Below are positions 35,851-48,268 of a stretch of DNA of 64,000 nt, piece after piece. The position numbers and the translations under genes were made by a program. Under the pieces are notes generated by a model that was not told where the DNA came from, searched no databases, and saw only the letters and a program-made list of their open reading frames with translations. Source of the stretch: Pezicula radicicola (taxonomy: Eukaryota; Ascomycota; Leotiomycetes; Helotiales; Dermateaceae); contig PDUO01000088.1 of NCBI GenBank assembly GCA_003008705.1, forward strand, positions 9,123 through 73,122, in the 5' to 3' direction. Positions within the stretch are counted from its first letter, which is position 1. The number at the start of each line of letters is the position of its first letter.

Positions 35851-37422
35851 TATTTGATGGACCTGACCACTGTTAGCCAATATCCATATCACGTACCCAA
35901 GCTAGGACTCACTGAATTCTGTATTGATGTCAGTTCTTAAAGCAGAAACTTGGAGATATCTTGCTTCCACTTGAGCTCTGGGTCCTGTTACTTCAAGTAC
36001 AAGACGTTGAGACGATTGCGGATGGTCCTGAGCCCTTCATCTATCGCCTCGCTCTCTGCTAAGAACACTAAACTGGTCACGCTGAAAGCTACTTTGAGGA
36101 ATTCTAGTATTGTAAGAGCTAGCCTCAGGGCCTGAAAGTAGAGTTAGTTTTCGTGCCATGGATCGCATTGGATTTCCCTACCTCCTGAACGATGAAAAAA
36201 CCTAACCAATCTGCTATTAAAATGCGCCTCTTCCACTTCATAGGGTTAGTACATGCGCTATAGCTCGGATACGCCGGTGTCTCAAATATACCTCGGTCTC
36301 ATATCCGGAACGTTGAGAAATCTGCTGCAACAAACTACGGGCCGAGTCTTTTAGAATTCGCTCTCTTTCGACTTTATCACGTTCTTGTTCCCACGTCGCT
36401 GTTCTGCTCCTACTTCCTTTCGCCTCTTCTTGAGAGCGGCTAATCTCCAGGATGGTAGTAAAGACCTGTTCGTTATACGATAGAGGAGATCTTCGTCACT
36501 GGGCAATACTCTCTTTGATAACCTTTCTAATCTACATTTGTCCTTGAATATAATCCTCGACGCCGAGGGTGTGAACGGTGCTTCCTGATGAGTATTCTAC
36601 GCATGTTCCGGGGATCTTCTCAGGATCCAGCTCCACCGCCGCCGAGTTGCCCTCTTTCACATGGCGGAATTGACAAATTTTGCTTTTGTCAACAAAAGAA
36701 GGTACAAGATTCTCCAGCGCTACTTCTATACCAACAAGCCAAATCTTGAACAAAGTCAACGACTAAGTCTATTTATACACAGCCTGGAACTTACTTATAT
36801 AGCCTCTGATATCGCTCTCGCAAAGCAAGTTCGAGGTAATTATTAGTGTCTTTATTTTGTTTTGATCGATCAGCGGCATTGTTGTTGTCATTGACGGCCA
36901 CACTAGTAGTCTTCTTAGCCCATGACGGTCGTCGTTCACTCCTGTAAAACCGCCCAAACATCCGATTCGAAATAACCAATAGTTAAGGGGCTTGAGAAGC
37001 TAATTCAATATTTGGCAAGATTCGACGGCACAGTGAAGGTGAGGTGATTGGTAGACGAGGAAGTTTGAAGGTAAATCTAGCGCACTGCTTGAAAGAGCAC
37101 AAAAGAATGTCCAAGGACTAAAGCGGTCCTGAGAGAGGCCTTGGGATCTTGCCTTGCCACTTAGAGAATTTCAACCGCTGTCATTGAGTTGCTCCCGCGA
37201 GGATCTTCTAATGCCACAATGATGGCAGCGGCTGGTGAGTTAGCGGACGTGTCGAAAGTGTCGAAAGTGGGCGGCATGTTGACGCAAAGCATCAACCCCA
37301 CCAAGACATCTAAACCACTGTTAGCTAATAGTATCAATCAATTGTCGATGACTACTAATACACTCCTGCCTCGGCCGAGATTTTAGCCTGGCTACACAGC
37401 ACCATCTCCTCCTCGTCTGGTG
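35851..37422 (-). other. Degenerate middle of the NLR-like relic
   Basis: Short minus-strand frames only (for example 36759-36532, containing VALENLVPSFVDKSK). It probably links the N-terminal frame at 38082-37423 with the NACHT/ankyrin part, but I cannot trace it codon by codon. 37243-37268 holds two copies of GTCGAAAGT. Confidence 0.4.
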
Positions 37423-38082
37423 TTACAACAATACTGATACTTGTATGTCCGGAATAACGCTGCTTTTCTTGTTTTCTGCCGTGAACAGATGAACCCCGTT
37501 GCGTTTCTTCCCTTCTCTGTAAGTTTCCCCTGTGAGCCATGCCCGGTCCAACACTCGTTTGTCGCTGTCAGTCTGCTCCCAATTCCTATTTACATCAACG
37601 CCGACGGGCGAGCCAGGCGGCTTCGCGTTGATGCCGAGGTTCCAACCGCCCTTCTCCTCGACTTTGAACTCGTATTCGTCCAAAGTATAGTCTCCGTCGG
37701 GCCACAACGCAATAACTTGTGGGGTATAAGCGGAGCGCTTCTTGCTGTCAGAGAAGCTCAGCATGACGCTGACGCTCTCCAAACGGCGGTGCTTTGTGAA
37801 GTAGAAGAATCGAAATCGAAAGAGAACCAGCGTCGCCGGCTTTCCATTTGACGTCTTTCCTCTGATGACATCGGTGACTTCTATCTGGAGTCGAAGGCCG
37901 GCGACAAGGCTGTCGACGATAAACTTATCCTCGAACTCGTCGTCGTCGAGGTGAAAGGACGTCACGTCCGGGATGGAGAATAAGTCAAACGAGACCACAT
38001 TATCGCCCTCAAGGACCAGAGTGATGGAACTTTCAGTAGCCTCTTCGTCCATGATGATTTTAGATGTGGAGTTTAGAGCCAT
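37423..38082 (-). CDS. Hypothetical protein, possible N-terminal part of the NLR-like relic
   Basis: Open frame of 219 codons from ATG 38082, acidic and without signal or membrane segment. Conserved-looking blocks are TPQVIALWPDGDYTLDE, VDVNRNWEQTDSDKRVLD, AWLTGETYREGK and LFTAENKKSSVIPDIQVSVLL. They recall a fungal beta-rich domain ending in R-E-N-K-x-x-x-GIP-x-x-x-x-AVLL, which I know only as an uncharacterised domain in large proteins. The frame stops where that domain normally continues, so it may be a truncated remnant instead of a complete gene. It faces the subtilase relic across a 1-kb promoter region. Confidence 0.5.
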   Translation of the reverse strand: MALNSTSKIIMDEEATESSITLVLEGDNVVSFDLFSIPDVTSFHLDDDEFEDKFIVDSLVAGLRLQIEVTDVIRGKTSNGKPATLVLFRFRFFYFTKHRRLESVSVMLSFSDSKKRSAYTPQVIALWPDGDYTLDEYEFKVEEKGGWNLGINAKPPGSPVGVDVNRNWEQTDSDKRVLDRAWLTGETYREGKKRNGVHLFTAENKKSSVIPDIQVSVLL

Positions 38083-39088
38083 AAGTGTTTTCGCGATTCA
38101 AATCGTTTGTGATGTCCTGGTAATAGGAAGTGGGGCTTGCAACGACGGGGACAGAACGGCATAGAAGAATGCTATTAGTGATTCCCCGAATTTCCCAAGG
38201 ACGCCGGTGGATTCGTCAATGAACAGTGAACTGATAAGGCGTAGGGGGAAACACTATCGTGTCCAATCACCCGTTACCACGTTTGGCGCTATAGATGCGA
38301 CCTTTCAGCTACAATGAATATTTGATGCCGTGTATTGATGCTGTGTATCCCCAGATTTTACACAAGATATACCACTTACACCCTGAAAAATCCCACAGTG
38401 TAACACGGCTCGCGTCGTGCATTAGCTTCTATCCCATGAATATACTCCGTACTGTGGGGGCAAAGCGTAGGACGCCCTGGACGTGGTTTATACCCAGCTT
38501 TCAAGCTAGCTTTTCCCGTTGTACGAGAAGGGGGGCCGCTTCCCATATTGGGATTGCTGTGTTTTAGTCCTAGCTGGTACATCAGAGCGAGCGTGTTGTT
38601 GATAATAGAATGGGGTTATCGAGTCTAAGGTCTAGATATGGTGCAGCTTATGTTTGGAGCCTCCGAGTCCCTCGTCCGCTAGAATTATAGAATACTTATA
38701 TGTACCATGAAGCCGTCGTGGAAGGTTGAGAAGACACCTAACGAGACTGCCAAAAGAAACACTGAAGCCAAGTGCATGCTTTCAAGGCGGCTTTATTAGC
38801 ACAGGTATCTACATACCTAACTAACTACTTACCTCTACCTCCTTCCTACCAAGGCACTGATCCATCCACAGACGGCAAAACAGCCCTCTCACCAAGTCTC
38901 ACTAGAGTCTTGCAAGCTCAATTATCCCGTACCTGAAATTTACAAGCTATTTCGCAATAGGCCAGCCGCCAAACCTTGTAAAAAAGGGGCTTTCTCTACC
39001 GTGGCGACTGCGGGAGACTAAGAGGGAGAAAATCGGCCAAAGACACAAGGATATCTTAGAAGGCCTCGGCACCACCGAAGCATCGTCC
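38083..39088. other. Divergent intergenic region
   Basis: 1 kb between the divergent minus ORF (38082) and the subtilase relic (39089). Frames at 38295-38582 are antisense shadows of each other without motif. No clear TATA box. It would be a shared promoter if both genes were once co-regulated. Confidence 0.4.
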
Positions 39089-42000
39089 ATGGCAGATTAT
39101 CTTGAGCCCTTCAAGAGTACTATCGACAAGAGGAGTGATAGAGATGAGACCTTACTTCATTATATCTTAGTCAGACTACAATGGGAGTATAAGCTTGCCG
39201 AGCAGGAGAAGAAGGAAGCCTTGGCCGATCTACCAAGCTCCGCTCATCTCATGGAACCCACCGACAAGGGAGACTTAATTTGGGGTTTGGACAAGGGGAC
39301 TGAGCCTACGCAAATAGACTGGACCGATTTATTAAAGTCGCTTTTTCAATGGGTCTTGTTTCGTTATCCCCACCTCCTCAAAACCTCCAACGTAGACTCC
39401 AAAAACTTATTCCAGGTCATGCTGACGGCTACCCCTCCGTGCTTGGAGGTTATTTTCTGGGCCATGGATCTTATTCTCCTCGATGAGTCTCTAGAAAAAT
39501 ATTTCTCTTCAATTAGCTACACATCGGCTATTCATGATGGGCGCGACGTTAAACTGAACCTACCGCTGACGGAATACATCTCCGATCGTATTGAAGGGCG
39601 AGGAGTTAGTAAGGACTTGGGCCCTGAAGTCCCCATCGAACCCGAAAGTTCCGTGGATCCCCACCCCTCTGATCCCTGTATTCATGTCTTGTTCCCTGAT
39701 CGTAGGGCATTTGTCGACTCGCTGAAAAAGATAAACGGGGATTTGGTAAACACCGTGAAGGATGTCCTGACGAAGATGTAACCGTCGGAGTTGTTTGACG
39801 CTCTAATACGCAACTTTCACCTGGATGAAAGCGTCAAAGCTGTCGAAAAACTCGTTCGACTGTACCGCGATATCCAGATCTCAAATCACGCAGTTTCTAC
39901 CCAACCCATATGGAGCAAGGAACTAGGAAAGCCGTCGCTTCACTTCGCAGTGGAGAGCCTGAATCGGTCGGCCACGGCCAAGGACGTAACCCTCTCGCAT
40001 CTTCGTTCTATTATCGAACAACTCCTGTATTATGATGTGGAGGCCATACACACCGTATATGATGGGAAGACTCTATATGACATATTGCTTGAGTACACAG
40101 GGGAAGCCATGGATGACAGAGACGCCGTAGTGGAGATGTTCAAGTTCCATTACATTAGCGATTCATCCTTGACTCGTCATAAGGAGAAGTACCTATATCC
40201 CAAGACCCAAGAATCGAGAAGGTAGGCCATAGTGTACTGGAATAGTCACCTCGAGCTGAGCTAATAGCGTGCAACATTCTTCAGTCAAAAATATCGAGTT
40301 CGATGTACGCGAAGAGAGAACGCCAATTAACAAGGCATACATGGCGAATCTAGAGTCCCTCAACCAAACATACGAGACCATCTTGTAGGACACGGACCTT
40401 CCACCGTATCCGAGGGAGACTTCGAAAGAAGCAGGCTCAGGAGAGCATCGACAGCCCTGCACTGCGTACATGCCTGTATTGAGATCGCTGCATAAGGTCG
40501 CAAACGTGCAAAGGATCCTTAAGCTCTCGGTGGATGATCTTGATAACCCCCACACGGACAGAGCGATCATCGAAGCAATGAAGGGGGAGGGCACGAAGGG
40601 CATCAGGGTAGATAAATGGGATTGGGCGAAGAGGGACATGAGTAGCGCGATTATATTTACCGCAGCTCCTGACGTTGAGACTGTGAACCTCTACTGGAGC
40701 GGTAACAACGCAATTCTCCAAGCTTGGCTCTACGAGGACACCAGGAAACTCGAGAGGGTTTGTCTCCTCTCATTTACAGGGCCACAACTTCTGAAAAGCA
40801 TCCATGCTCACTGTTTCTGTTTAGTTGAAAACCTTAAGAGTCATAGTGTTACCTGTAAGCCCCTGTAGCACCTCCCCCTTGTGCAGGTAGCTGACTTCTT
40901 ACTAGGGCAATGAGACCGACGATGCCCTCACCGATAGCTTCAACAAATTTCATGACAAAAATGGATGAAGTCTACCCGCGTGTGGAGGTTGTCATGGGAA
41001 AACCCAAGACAGCGGAAAAGCCCGTGCAGCCTGTAGGTCTCAATGACAAAGACGGGGAATCGACGAAGTTCCAGTGAGTTTTCCAGAACGTTGCTCACAC
41101 TAAGAGCCACCAGCTCTCTGTGCTAACGAAAGTGGCAAACAGGCACGAATAGCTGAAACACATCCAAACGTTTTGCACGGAATTCAAGAATACAATCCAA
41201 AGACACCGGATAGGAGAGAAGTCACCCCCAGCCGGCCCGTAAGAATCACTCTTTTGGACGATGGCGTGGCTTTCAGTGATGATATCTCCATCCAGGGTGG
41301 CAATTCTTTCTACAAGTCGGCAAATGGCTCTGGCTTCCGCCAGTTTTGGATCGCTCCTGGCCCCCACGGGACGGTCATGGCTCGTTTCATCACCAAAGTC
41401 TACCCGTGCCCGTATACGGAGCTCTACACAGTGAGACTGAATAACGCCATGGTCAGCAGCTCAAAGTTCACAATCAGGTCCTACGCTGAGGTATATACAC
41501 TACTCTCCTTCCTCCGCTCGCACTACATGCAACACGTCTCGCAAAGGCTAAATTCACATCTAGGCAATCGAGTAAGCTCTAGAGAAATACGATTCCGACA
41601 TCATCTCGATGAGTTGGTCATTCAACCCGAACAACCACGCCGACGAACAGGCGTGGGTGGACTGGTTCAAGGTAGCCGTGGAAAGGGCCGTGAGACGCAA
41701 CAAGATCGTATTCACGTCCCTGGACGACCAGGCAACGGGAAGCGAACGCGACAAGCTCTTCCCCTTGTCCATCACAGGCGTCATCAAGGTGGGCTCAGCC
41801 ACCATCCTCGGCAAGCCGTCAGACGTCAACAACCCTTTGGTGTGTACGACTACATCTTTCCGGGCGAGAAGGTACTGGACGAGGACAACTACTACATCAA
41901 TAGGAGCTCGGTGGCGACGGCCATCGTAGCTGGCCTGGCCGGGCTCATCATATATTGTATTGACCTGAGAACGACAATAGAGGCCACCAAACCTGCATTT

Positions 42001-42171
42001 ACTAGCCATGCGAGACAGGCAAAACATGATAACAGCCTTCAACAAGCTTAAGCTTGAAGGGTATGACAAGTATCCACATCCAAGGCAGTATTTCAACGGT
42101 CCTAGCACACATCCCGACAATTCAGGGTGGAAGAAGCAACTAGACAGAATTGTCATTAGCCTTAGCTTTTA
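39089..42171 (+). pseudogene. Intracellular subtilase (peptidase S8) with long N-terminal helical region, broken
   Basis: A long N-terminal region (39089-40225) is open for 231 codons, then one in-frame TAA at 39779, then 144 more codons. After a probable intron (about 40218-40284, with a phase problem) comes the segment AIIFTAAPDVETVNLYWSGNN, typical of a fungal S8 family that has this N-terminus. The peptidase domain follows with all three catalytic residues readable: Asp in ITLLDDGV (about 41258), His in GPHGTVMA (about 41366) and Ser in NRSSVATAI (about 41905). An intron at about 41491-41561 leads into ALEKYDSDIISMSWSF, and TAA stands just before it. A 1-nt shift near 41840 precedes VYDYIFPGEKV. 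No signal peptide, so the enzyme was cytosolic. At least two stops and two shifts make it a pseudogene. Confidence 0.85.
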
Positions 42172-42214
42172 ATGAAATGGCCTATTAATTAAGTACCTCG
42201 CTCGACACTCTGTG

Positions 42215-43123
42215 TTAAAACGGCCAATGTAATAACATACTCGCAAATTCACTAGGCAGTCCAAAACATCCACAACCTCCTGAATTCAGACTTGCATCCT
42301 TTTCCTCCTGCGTCTTCGCCAGTAGAGGTCGGCGGAATAGATGATTACGTTCTCGTAGAGTATTGTCAGAATTTCGCTCATGTATTCGAGCGAGATGTTG
42401 CTTCATTGTAATGTTGGGGGAAAATGTTATATTACCAAGGCCCAAAGGTTCGAATACATTTTTCGAAAAGTAGGATTTAAGCGAGTGCCTAGATACGCGC
42501 TCAATCAGTTTACCTACCCAATCCATAGTCGTCCTGTACTGGAATTTTATGCCCGGCTGGTTGACCAATAGTCTATCAAGAATCTCATTAGGATCGAAGT
42601 CGTCTATACCAACCAGCCGAGCCCAGTTTATAAGTTTTTTGTCTTCGAAGGCATAGCCAAAGCCAGCTACTCGTTTTTAGGTTTCATAGTTCTAGTACCT
42701 TCAAAGATTTATATACTAGTATACGACATCAGTATACGCAAAGTGATGGGTCTTGCCTTTTCTACCAATACATATGTGCCATCTGCATTTTCTTGCAATA
42801 TCTTCACATCCCGTAACTCAGGTGATAAAGTCTCTAATTGCTTGTAATAATCCAAATTCAAAAGTTCCTGCTCAATTAATTGTATATATACGATGCTCGT
42901 AATAAGCTTGGTACATGATGCAAGCCAGAAAAATGTCTCCTCTAATAGGAGTGGTTGTCGGGAGACCAGTCGTTCCAGATGCATGAGAGAATAGTTCATC
43001 ATAACGATCAACGCCGTAAAAGACGACGCCAGGAAAGGAGTTGGGTGGTTTCCCCAAGCGACCATCAATGAACTGCTTAATCTCTCCAGCGGCTTCTGGC
43101 ATAATTGATGGCAGCGGCATCAT
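42215..43123 (-). pseudogene. Class C beta-lactamase/serine-hydrolase-like relic
   Basis: The N-terminal part from 43123 reads IKQFIDGRLGKPPNSFPGVVFYGVD. One base shift near 42950 moves to EETFFWLASCTKLITSIVYIQL, whose S-C-T-K is the SxxK nucleophile motif of the serine beta-lactamase/esterase fold. VLVEKARPITLRILMSY follows, then, after more breaks, LVNQPGIKFQYRTTMDWVGKLIERVS and FEPLGLGNITFSP. GGCGCFGLPSEFA ends the readable part at 42215, about two thirds of the way through a normal member. It is a truncated, shifted relic. Fungal members hydrolyse lactones, esters or amides, not necessarily antibiotics. Stops at about 42676 and elsewhere confirm loss. Confidence 0.8.
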
Positions 43124-43799
43124 ATAGGCTGCAATAGAGATCGTGTGGAAAAATTATAGTGCCACTTGAATTTACAAAAACTAGGCCTTCAGTGTGATCG
43201 TCAATAAAGAATTGTAGTTCTTTTTTTTATACGAACTGTTTAAGTTTGGTCGGCATTTCTACGTTATAATAATGAAAAGAGGGATAACACAAGGTTGGCG
43301 TGTAATAGCAAGATTAGGGTTAATAATATTTTTTTTTAATTATTAAAATTTAATAGTTATTAAGTCCATAACTCTATAACTAAACCTCAGGGCTTCTACT
43401 CGCACCCTAACCTACATCTGGCAGTGTAGCGATTTGTCTAGATTTCGTTAGAGTAGAAAATCTTTTAGCTGCATCCTATCCGCTGCGGATGCATTATAAC
43501 GAAGCCAGCAAGGCTATGCAAGAACCACCGAGTTGTACCAATGCAAGGCAAAGCATTTCCACAGCCGTATGGCGCATTGCTCGAGGCAGAAATTAAGGTG
43601 GGCATTATAAATACTTAGGAGGGCGGCAAGTTCCTATATTGAAAACTGTATCCGCCTCAATCTTTCTTTTATTCTCCAACAGTAGGCATAGATCCAACTT
43701 CGCTTATGTTGTCAGTTGTTGGCTCGGTGGAATTACTGCGCAGGAAAGTAGACCGTTGAAAGAGACAACGTTCCTCAAACTGTTTTTCTCCACTAACAG
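43124..43799. other. Intergenic, start of the pseudokinase gene not resolved
   Basis: A T-run and AT-rich sequence at 43300-43370. 43639-43799 should contain the first exon of the pseudokinase gene, but I could not find a convincing start codon or HeLo-type N-terminus. Confidence 0.35.
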
Positions 43800-45430
43800 G
43801 CCAAGGAGCAGATTTCTGGAAAATTGTCTAGCTGCATTAATGTATACAAGAACGCAGACAACGACATACGAGAATTACTGCTGAATCTCCGCCATCAGTC
43901 TTTGGGCATTAAAAAAGACGTAGGCATCCTCGAGAGGCTTGCCACTTGTTCAGAAAGGGGTGGTTCAGAACTTCTAGAGTTACACGAGTTGGGACTGCAG
44001 ATCCTACAGTCGAAGGTGGAAGGTGGTGTGCGGAAACTAGAGACTTTAAGCCCCAGTGGGAAAGATTTAGGTGCGACAGGGAAGATCGTGTATGCCAGGA
44101 AACAAAAGCGAAGCCTCACTCAGCTCCGAGACGAATTGCGAAAGTGGCAGACCGACTTTTAGCCCTCTCTATACCTCATTGCGCTGGTTGTCAGATCCTC
44201 ATTCGACGGCTTGTTGTCTACAACATCAGAGAGCAGCGGGGCTTCCATGGACACAATCAGACGTCTCAGAGACGCAAGAGCACTCACTGAAACGCGATCA
44301 TTTACAATTCGAACACTTGAGTCGAATTATTCCCAAGGAGAATTGCTGGATCTATCTTTCAGCCGAGTATTATACAGAGGACGAGAAGGCCCGGTTCTCA
44401 TAGATACATTGTTGACTAGTCCTCCTAGATCGAAAACCCACGTTCTCAAGGATGTGCAAACACTAGCACTACTCCTTGCTAATTTTAACCCGTTGCAGAC
44501 AAATCTCCTCACTTACAAAGAGGTGATACAACTTCAAGGAAAGACATTTGAGGATTCTCGTTTTGAAGTTATATTTTCAATCCCGTCTTTCATTAACAAT
44601 CCTCGCAGCTTACGCTTCTTGATGTCTACCGTGAAGGAGACTCAAAAATCTCTCAACGACCGGCTTTCAATTGCGACAGGCTTGGCAAGGGGGCTTGTTT
44701 GTCTACACGCGGCTGCCTTTGTCCACAAGAATATCCGCCTAGAAACAATCTTGATATTTGATGGATTGAATCACTCTAACAATGCTTTTTTAGTTGGTTT
44801 CGAGCAGTTCCGCGCCATCGACGGGGAATCTGAGCGAATTGGTGATGTAGATTGGACCAGGAGCATCTATCGGCATCCAAGACGGCAAGGGAATCACCCA
44901 GAGCAAGACTACTGCATGCAGCACGATATTTACAGTCTCGGTGTTTGCCTTCTGGAAGTGGGGCTGTGGGAATCCTTTGTCCGCTATCCGATCGATCAGA
45001 CCCTAGCCATCCGAGGTACGTGGTGTTGAAGTGCTGACAACCGTTTCTTCTATATATGGTGCTAGTGGAGGAGCTACTGATTTATTTATAGGCCTGACTA
45101 GGCAGAACCCAGCCCAATATTTTCTATCGATGTACATCCTTCCTTGAATACAGCGCCTAGGCGACAACCAAAAGAGATACAAGTATTTTTCGTCGACCTT
45201 GCCAAACGCCATCTATTAAGCCGGATGGGTTCCAGATACGTAAGCGTCGTCTTATCTTGTTTAATATGCCTAGAAGACACAAACTTTGGCCAGGAAGAAG
45301 TATTACAAGATGAGGATGGAACTGTAATTGGAGCGCGGTACATTAAAAAGGTATGATGTAGCCTGGAATTTTGTCCCAAGTTTCTCACGGTGTATCAGGT
45401 CCTAATGGAGCTACTTTCAATCTCCTTGTA
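43800..45430 (+). pseudogene. Helical-domain plus pseudokinase protein, one in-frame stop
   Basis: A probable acceptor (CACTAACAG, before 43800) opens a helical region (EQISGKLSSCINVYKNAD, LRDELRKWQTDF). TAG at 44160 sits where relatives have Trp or Asp before PSLYLIALVV. The same frame then runs on through SGASMDTIRRLRDAR to a protein-kinase-like fold (LSIATGLARGLVCLH, VHKNIRLETILI, FLVGFEQFRAIDG, YRHPRRQG, DIYSLGVCLLEVGLWESF). HRD is VHKN and DFG is VGFE, so catalysis is not expected even in intact relatives. The C-terminus needs introns near 45015-45090 and 45351-45405. It then reads RHLLSRMGSRYVSVVLSCL and ARYIKK-VLMELLSISL. Similar fungal proteins pair helical, HeLo-like N-termini with kinase-like domains and are linked to programmed cell death. 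That role is inference here. Confidence 0.75.
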
Positions 45431-46930
45431 ACTCATCGGCGAATCATCGGCGCCTGAACTGAGGTGGTCAGATATCTATGGTCGTCGCGGTGGACGGATC
45501 TGGCGCCGACGCCAGGGCCATCCATTGCTGATCGTCTGGGGAGATCAGAAGCGACAGTTGAAGTACAAACCTGCTCCAGTATGGGACACCATCTCAAGAT
45601 GTCAAAGAAGGGAGACCTGGATGGTTATTGTTGCTACCTTCTCTATAATGCGGAACCGTTTCAATAGCGCAGTACAGTAGCTTGGTCAAAATAGCCGCCC
45701 TCCAGCCGAAACTCAGTGCAAAGCTGTGCGAGGGGAAAGCGTGCGGAGAACATGCCTCTCATTGCAAACTGTAGGAAGGAAGCGACTCAATGTCGCTAGC
45801 AAAATATCTGCGGATTCTTACTCTACAGTAACTGGTAACTGAAGTGTCTGACACTCGTCTAAGTACCTCTCTTGGTGTTTGGGAAGAACGATTGAGCGAT
45901 TGAAAAACTCACACTGCAAGGCCTGCTGTACAAGCCTCAAAAATCTATTGCAGGAACAGGTCCAGCAGCTCTCAGGCATCTGCGTCCTCGGCGCTGTTGG
46001 CCTTGTAGATTTCGAAAGCTCGTCTTCATCGTCGTCCACGTCACTGTGAGGCAGTAACACAGCATCAATCAGTCACCTCTCGATGAGATTACGTGGCACA
46101 CAATTAAGTGTCTCACGATATAGCCATTTAGCAAAGCATTCCTCGATGTCCAATCCAGACCATAAGTTGGTACCGATCCACTCTTACCGTCCTCCGACAA
46201 GCGCTTGGCCCCCTTTCATTTGGCTCATTCTTTCTTTTTCATCGCCTTCAGCTTAATGGTTTCTTTTCTTGACCAGCCAGGCATAAAGTACTTCGGCGGT
46301 CGCATCGCTGTTCGCATTCTTCGCCCTTGGCCAGTAGGGTGAGTCCCGGTGCAGGCATTGTCCAAAAGGGCTTCCTTGGCGCCAGATAATCAGTAGCTCC
46401 CTCAGCCTCATCATCCCTATTACCAAACTTCGGTAAACGATTGGCAGAGCTCAGCTCTCTTATACAAACTTGGGCATGATCGACGCCTCCGAACCACTAG
46501 CTGTAGATTTCGTTCATAACTTGTTTTTTTTTTTGCATATAACAAAAGAAAGCATCTACGAAGTGGTCAGCATTGCTGAAAATGCGATTGCCAGTAGACC
46601 AGTCATCATGCAGACGGCGCCATACCCATAACATGTGGCTTGCATTGTCGGTCCCGGTGAGCAATGTTTCTCTCCTGCTGGCCACCAACAGTGACCAATA
46701 GCGACGTACACAATTTTCTCATCAAGCCCGTGAGCAGCCCATTCGGGAAGGCCGTCCCGTTCCCTCCACCTGCCGCACAAGCTGTTCGCAATGACTGGCA
46801 ATGGCGCAGCAGAGAGAGTGGGCTATTATCTGAACCTAGGTATTTGCATATTAACTCCCCCCAGCCCAGTGACACAGTCCGCAGTTTCATGTCCAACACA
46901 ACATCAACAACACCAACCACCACCGACACA
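45431..46930. other. Intergenic, no gene identified
   Basis: 1.5 kb of normal composition. Frames at 45818-46060 (minus), 46497-46983 (minus) and 46664-47041 (plus) overlap and lack motifs. 46664-46930 may include the N-terminus of the kinase relic that follows, but I cannot align it to a domain. Confidence 0.4.
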
Positions 46931-48032
46931 ATGGACGACGACAAAGGGGACATCAATAAATTCAAACTCGAAGTCAGCCGCAAATGGCGTGAAGAAGGTC
47001 TAGTGATAGATTGCTATACCGATCCGACAACGGGGACTTAGGTTGAATGGACACACGAACAAACAGATGAGTTAGCGCAAGGAGCTCAGGGTACCGTCTA
47101 GAAACAGCACTGCAGGGATTCAGACTCTACCAGGGTCGTCAAAGAGTTGTATCAGCTAGATATATTAAAGAGGGTAAGAGAAATCCAGGAAAGAAGTATC
47201 TGTACATTTACTTCCCTTGTAGAGGTGTGATTTATTCTGTAATCACTTACAATTTCTTATACCTGGCTGACGCTTATAGTACTCTGAACCTGGCTCTGAA
47301 TTTCTCGTGAAATTCTATAATTAGTTCGAATTATCTCAGAACAAGAACAAGATTTATATCACCATGGAGTATATCCTACTCAGTAATCTAGGGGGATATA
47401 TGAAGGAACCACTACTGTGGTCGGAAGTGTATTGTATTGGCCTGTAGTTATTCATGGGGCTGGGCCTACTTCACCGGAAAGGGATTATCCACCGAGATCT
47501 CAAGCCGGAGGTAAGATTTATAACATTCTAGCTATTTATAACTTGGTCGCTGATGTACACAACCAGAATATACTTGTGGAGAGACAAGGCCCGGACTAGT
47601 TTATCAAGTTGGCCGATTTTGGTATACTCGTCCTAACCAACAGTGTTTTAGGTAAGTCTCTATATTAATAATAGAGTTACCAGAATCCTCCAAGCTGGCT
47701 CTTAATACGACAGTCATGACTTTTATCGGTACCCGCTATTATATAGCTCCTGAAATAGTAGCCCAAGAAAATAAAAGCCCTGAAGAATTCTATAAAACCT
47801 GTAATTGGAGTAAAGCGGAGATGTTCTCTGCTGGCCTAGTCCTCCATTACTTACTTTCAGGCCAGAAACCTCTAGGAGGGACAAGGAGGAAAGAAGGCAT
47901 TGCGGAGCTGGCGTAGGACAGAGTTCTAGCCCATCTCAGAGATGACTTTGTTAGACTACTTAGTTGGGAACCTGAGCACCGACCTACTACATCTTACATA
48001 GTAGAAAAGCTAAGTAAGTTGTTGTATCAGTG
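46931..48032 (+). pseudogene. Serine/threonine protein kinase relic
   Basis: Starts MDDDKGDINKFKLEVSRKW. After a TAG near 47040 it shows a glycine-loop remnant (ELAQGAQGTV), a hinge (IYITMEY) and a catalytic loop (IIHRDLKPE, about 47489-47512). A GTAAGA intron then leads to NILVERQGPD. The DFG region (FIKLADFG) and the activation segment (GTRYYIAPEI, about 47728) follow, then CNWSKAEMFSAGLVLHYLLSG and HRPTTSYIVEKLSKLL at the end. HRD, DFG and APE are preserved, but several TAG codons and frame changes interrupt it. The ancestor was a catalytically competent kinase, unlike the pseudokinase to the left. Confidence 0.8.
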
Positions 48033-48268
48033 AGGATTGTCCAGAAACTAGAACAAGATATAGTTAGGGTTAGAGAAGGGTAGACGGAGGGGGGGTCAAC
48101 CCAGATGAAGGTTCGTGAATCACTACCTCCTGTCTGCCACCACCCTCTTTATTGCTGCCTCTGCACTGGATCCTGTATTTCCAGCTCCTAGACCTCCATC
48201 CGCAACCGCCTCGGGAGATAACAAGAATCTCACCTCCTACCCTATACTGACTATATCTCAGTTAATCC
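48033..48268. other. Short gap between relics
   Basis: No gene recognised. A run of GGGGGG at 48091-48096. The open frame starting 48115 merges into the first BEM1-like exon and its upstream part looks like chance coding. Confidence 0.4.

Noticed and set aside
41560..42156. 198-codon minus-strand frame over the subtilase
   Set aside because: Antisense to the readable catalytic domain, with no motif of its own.
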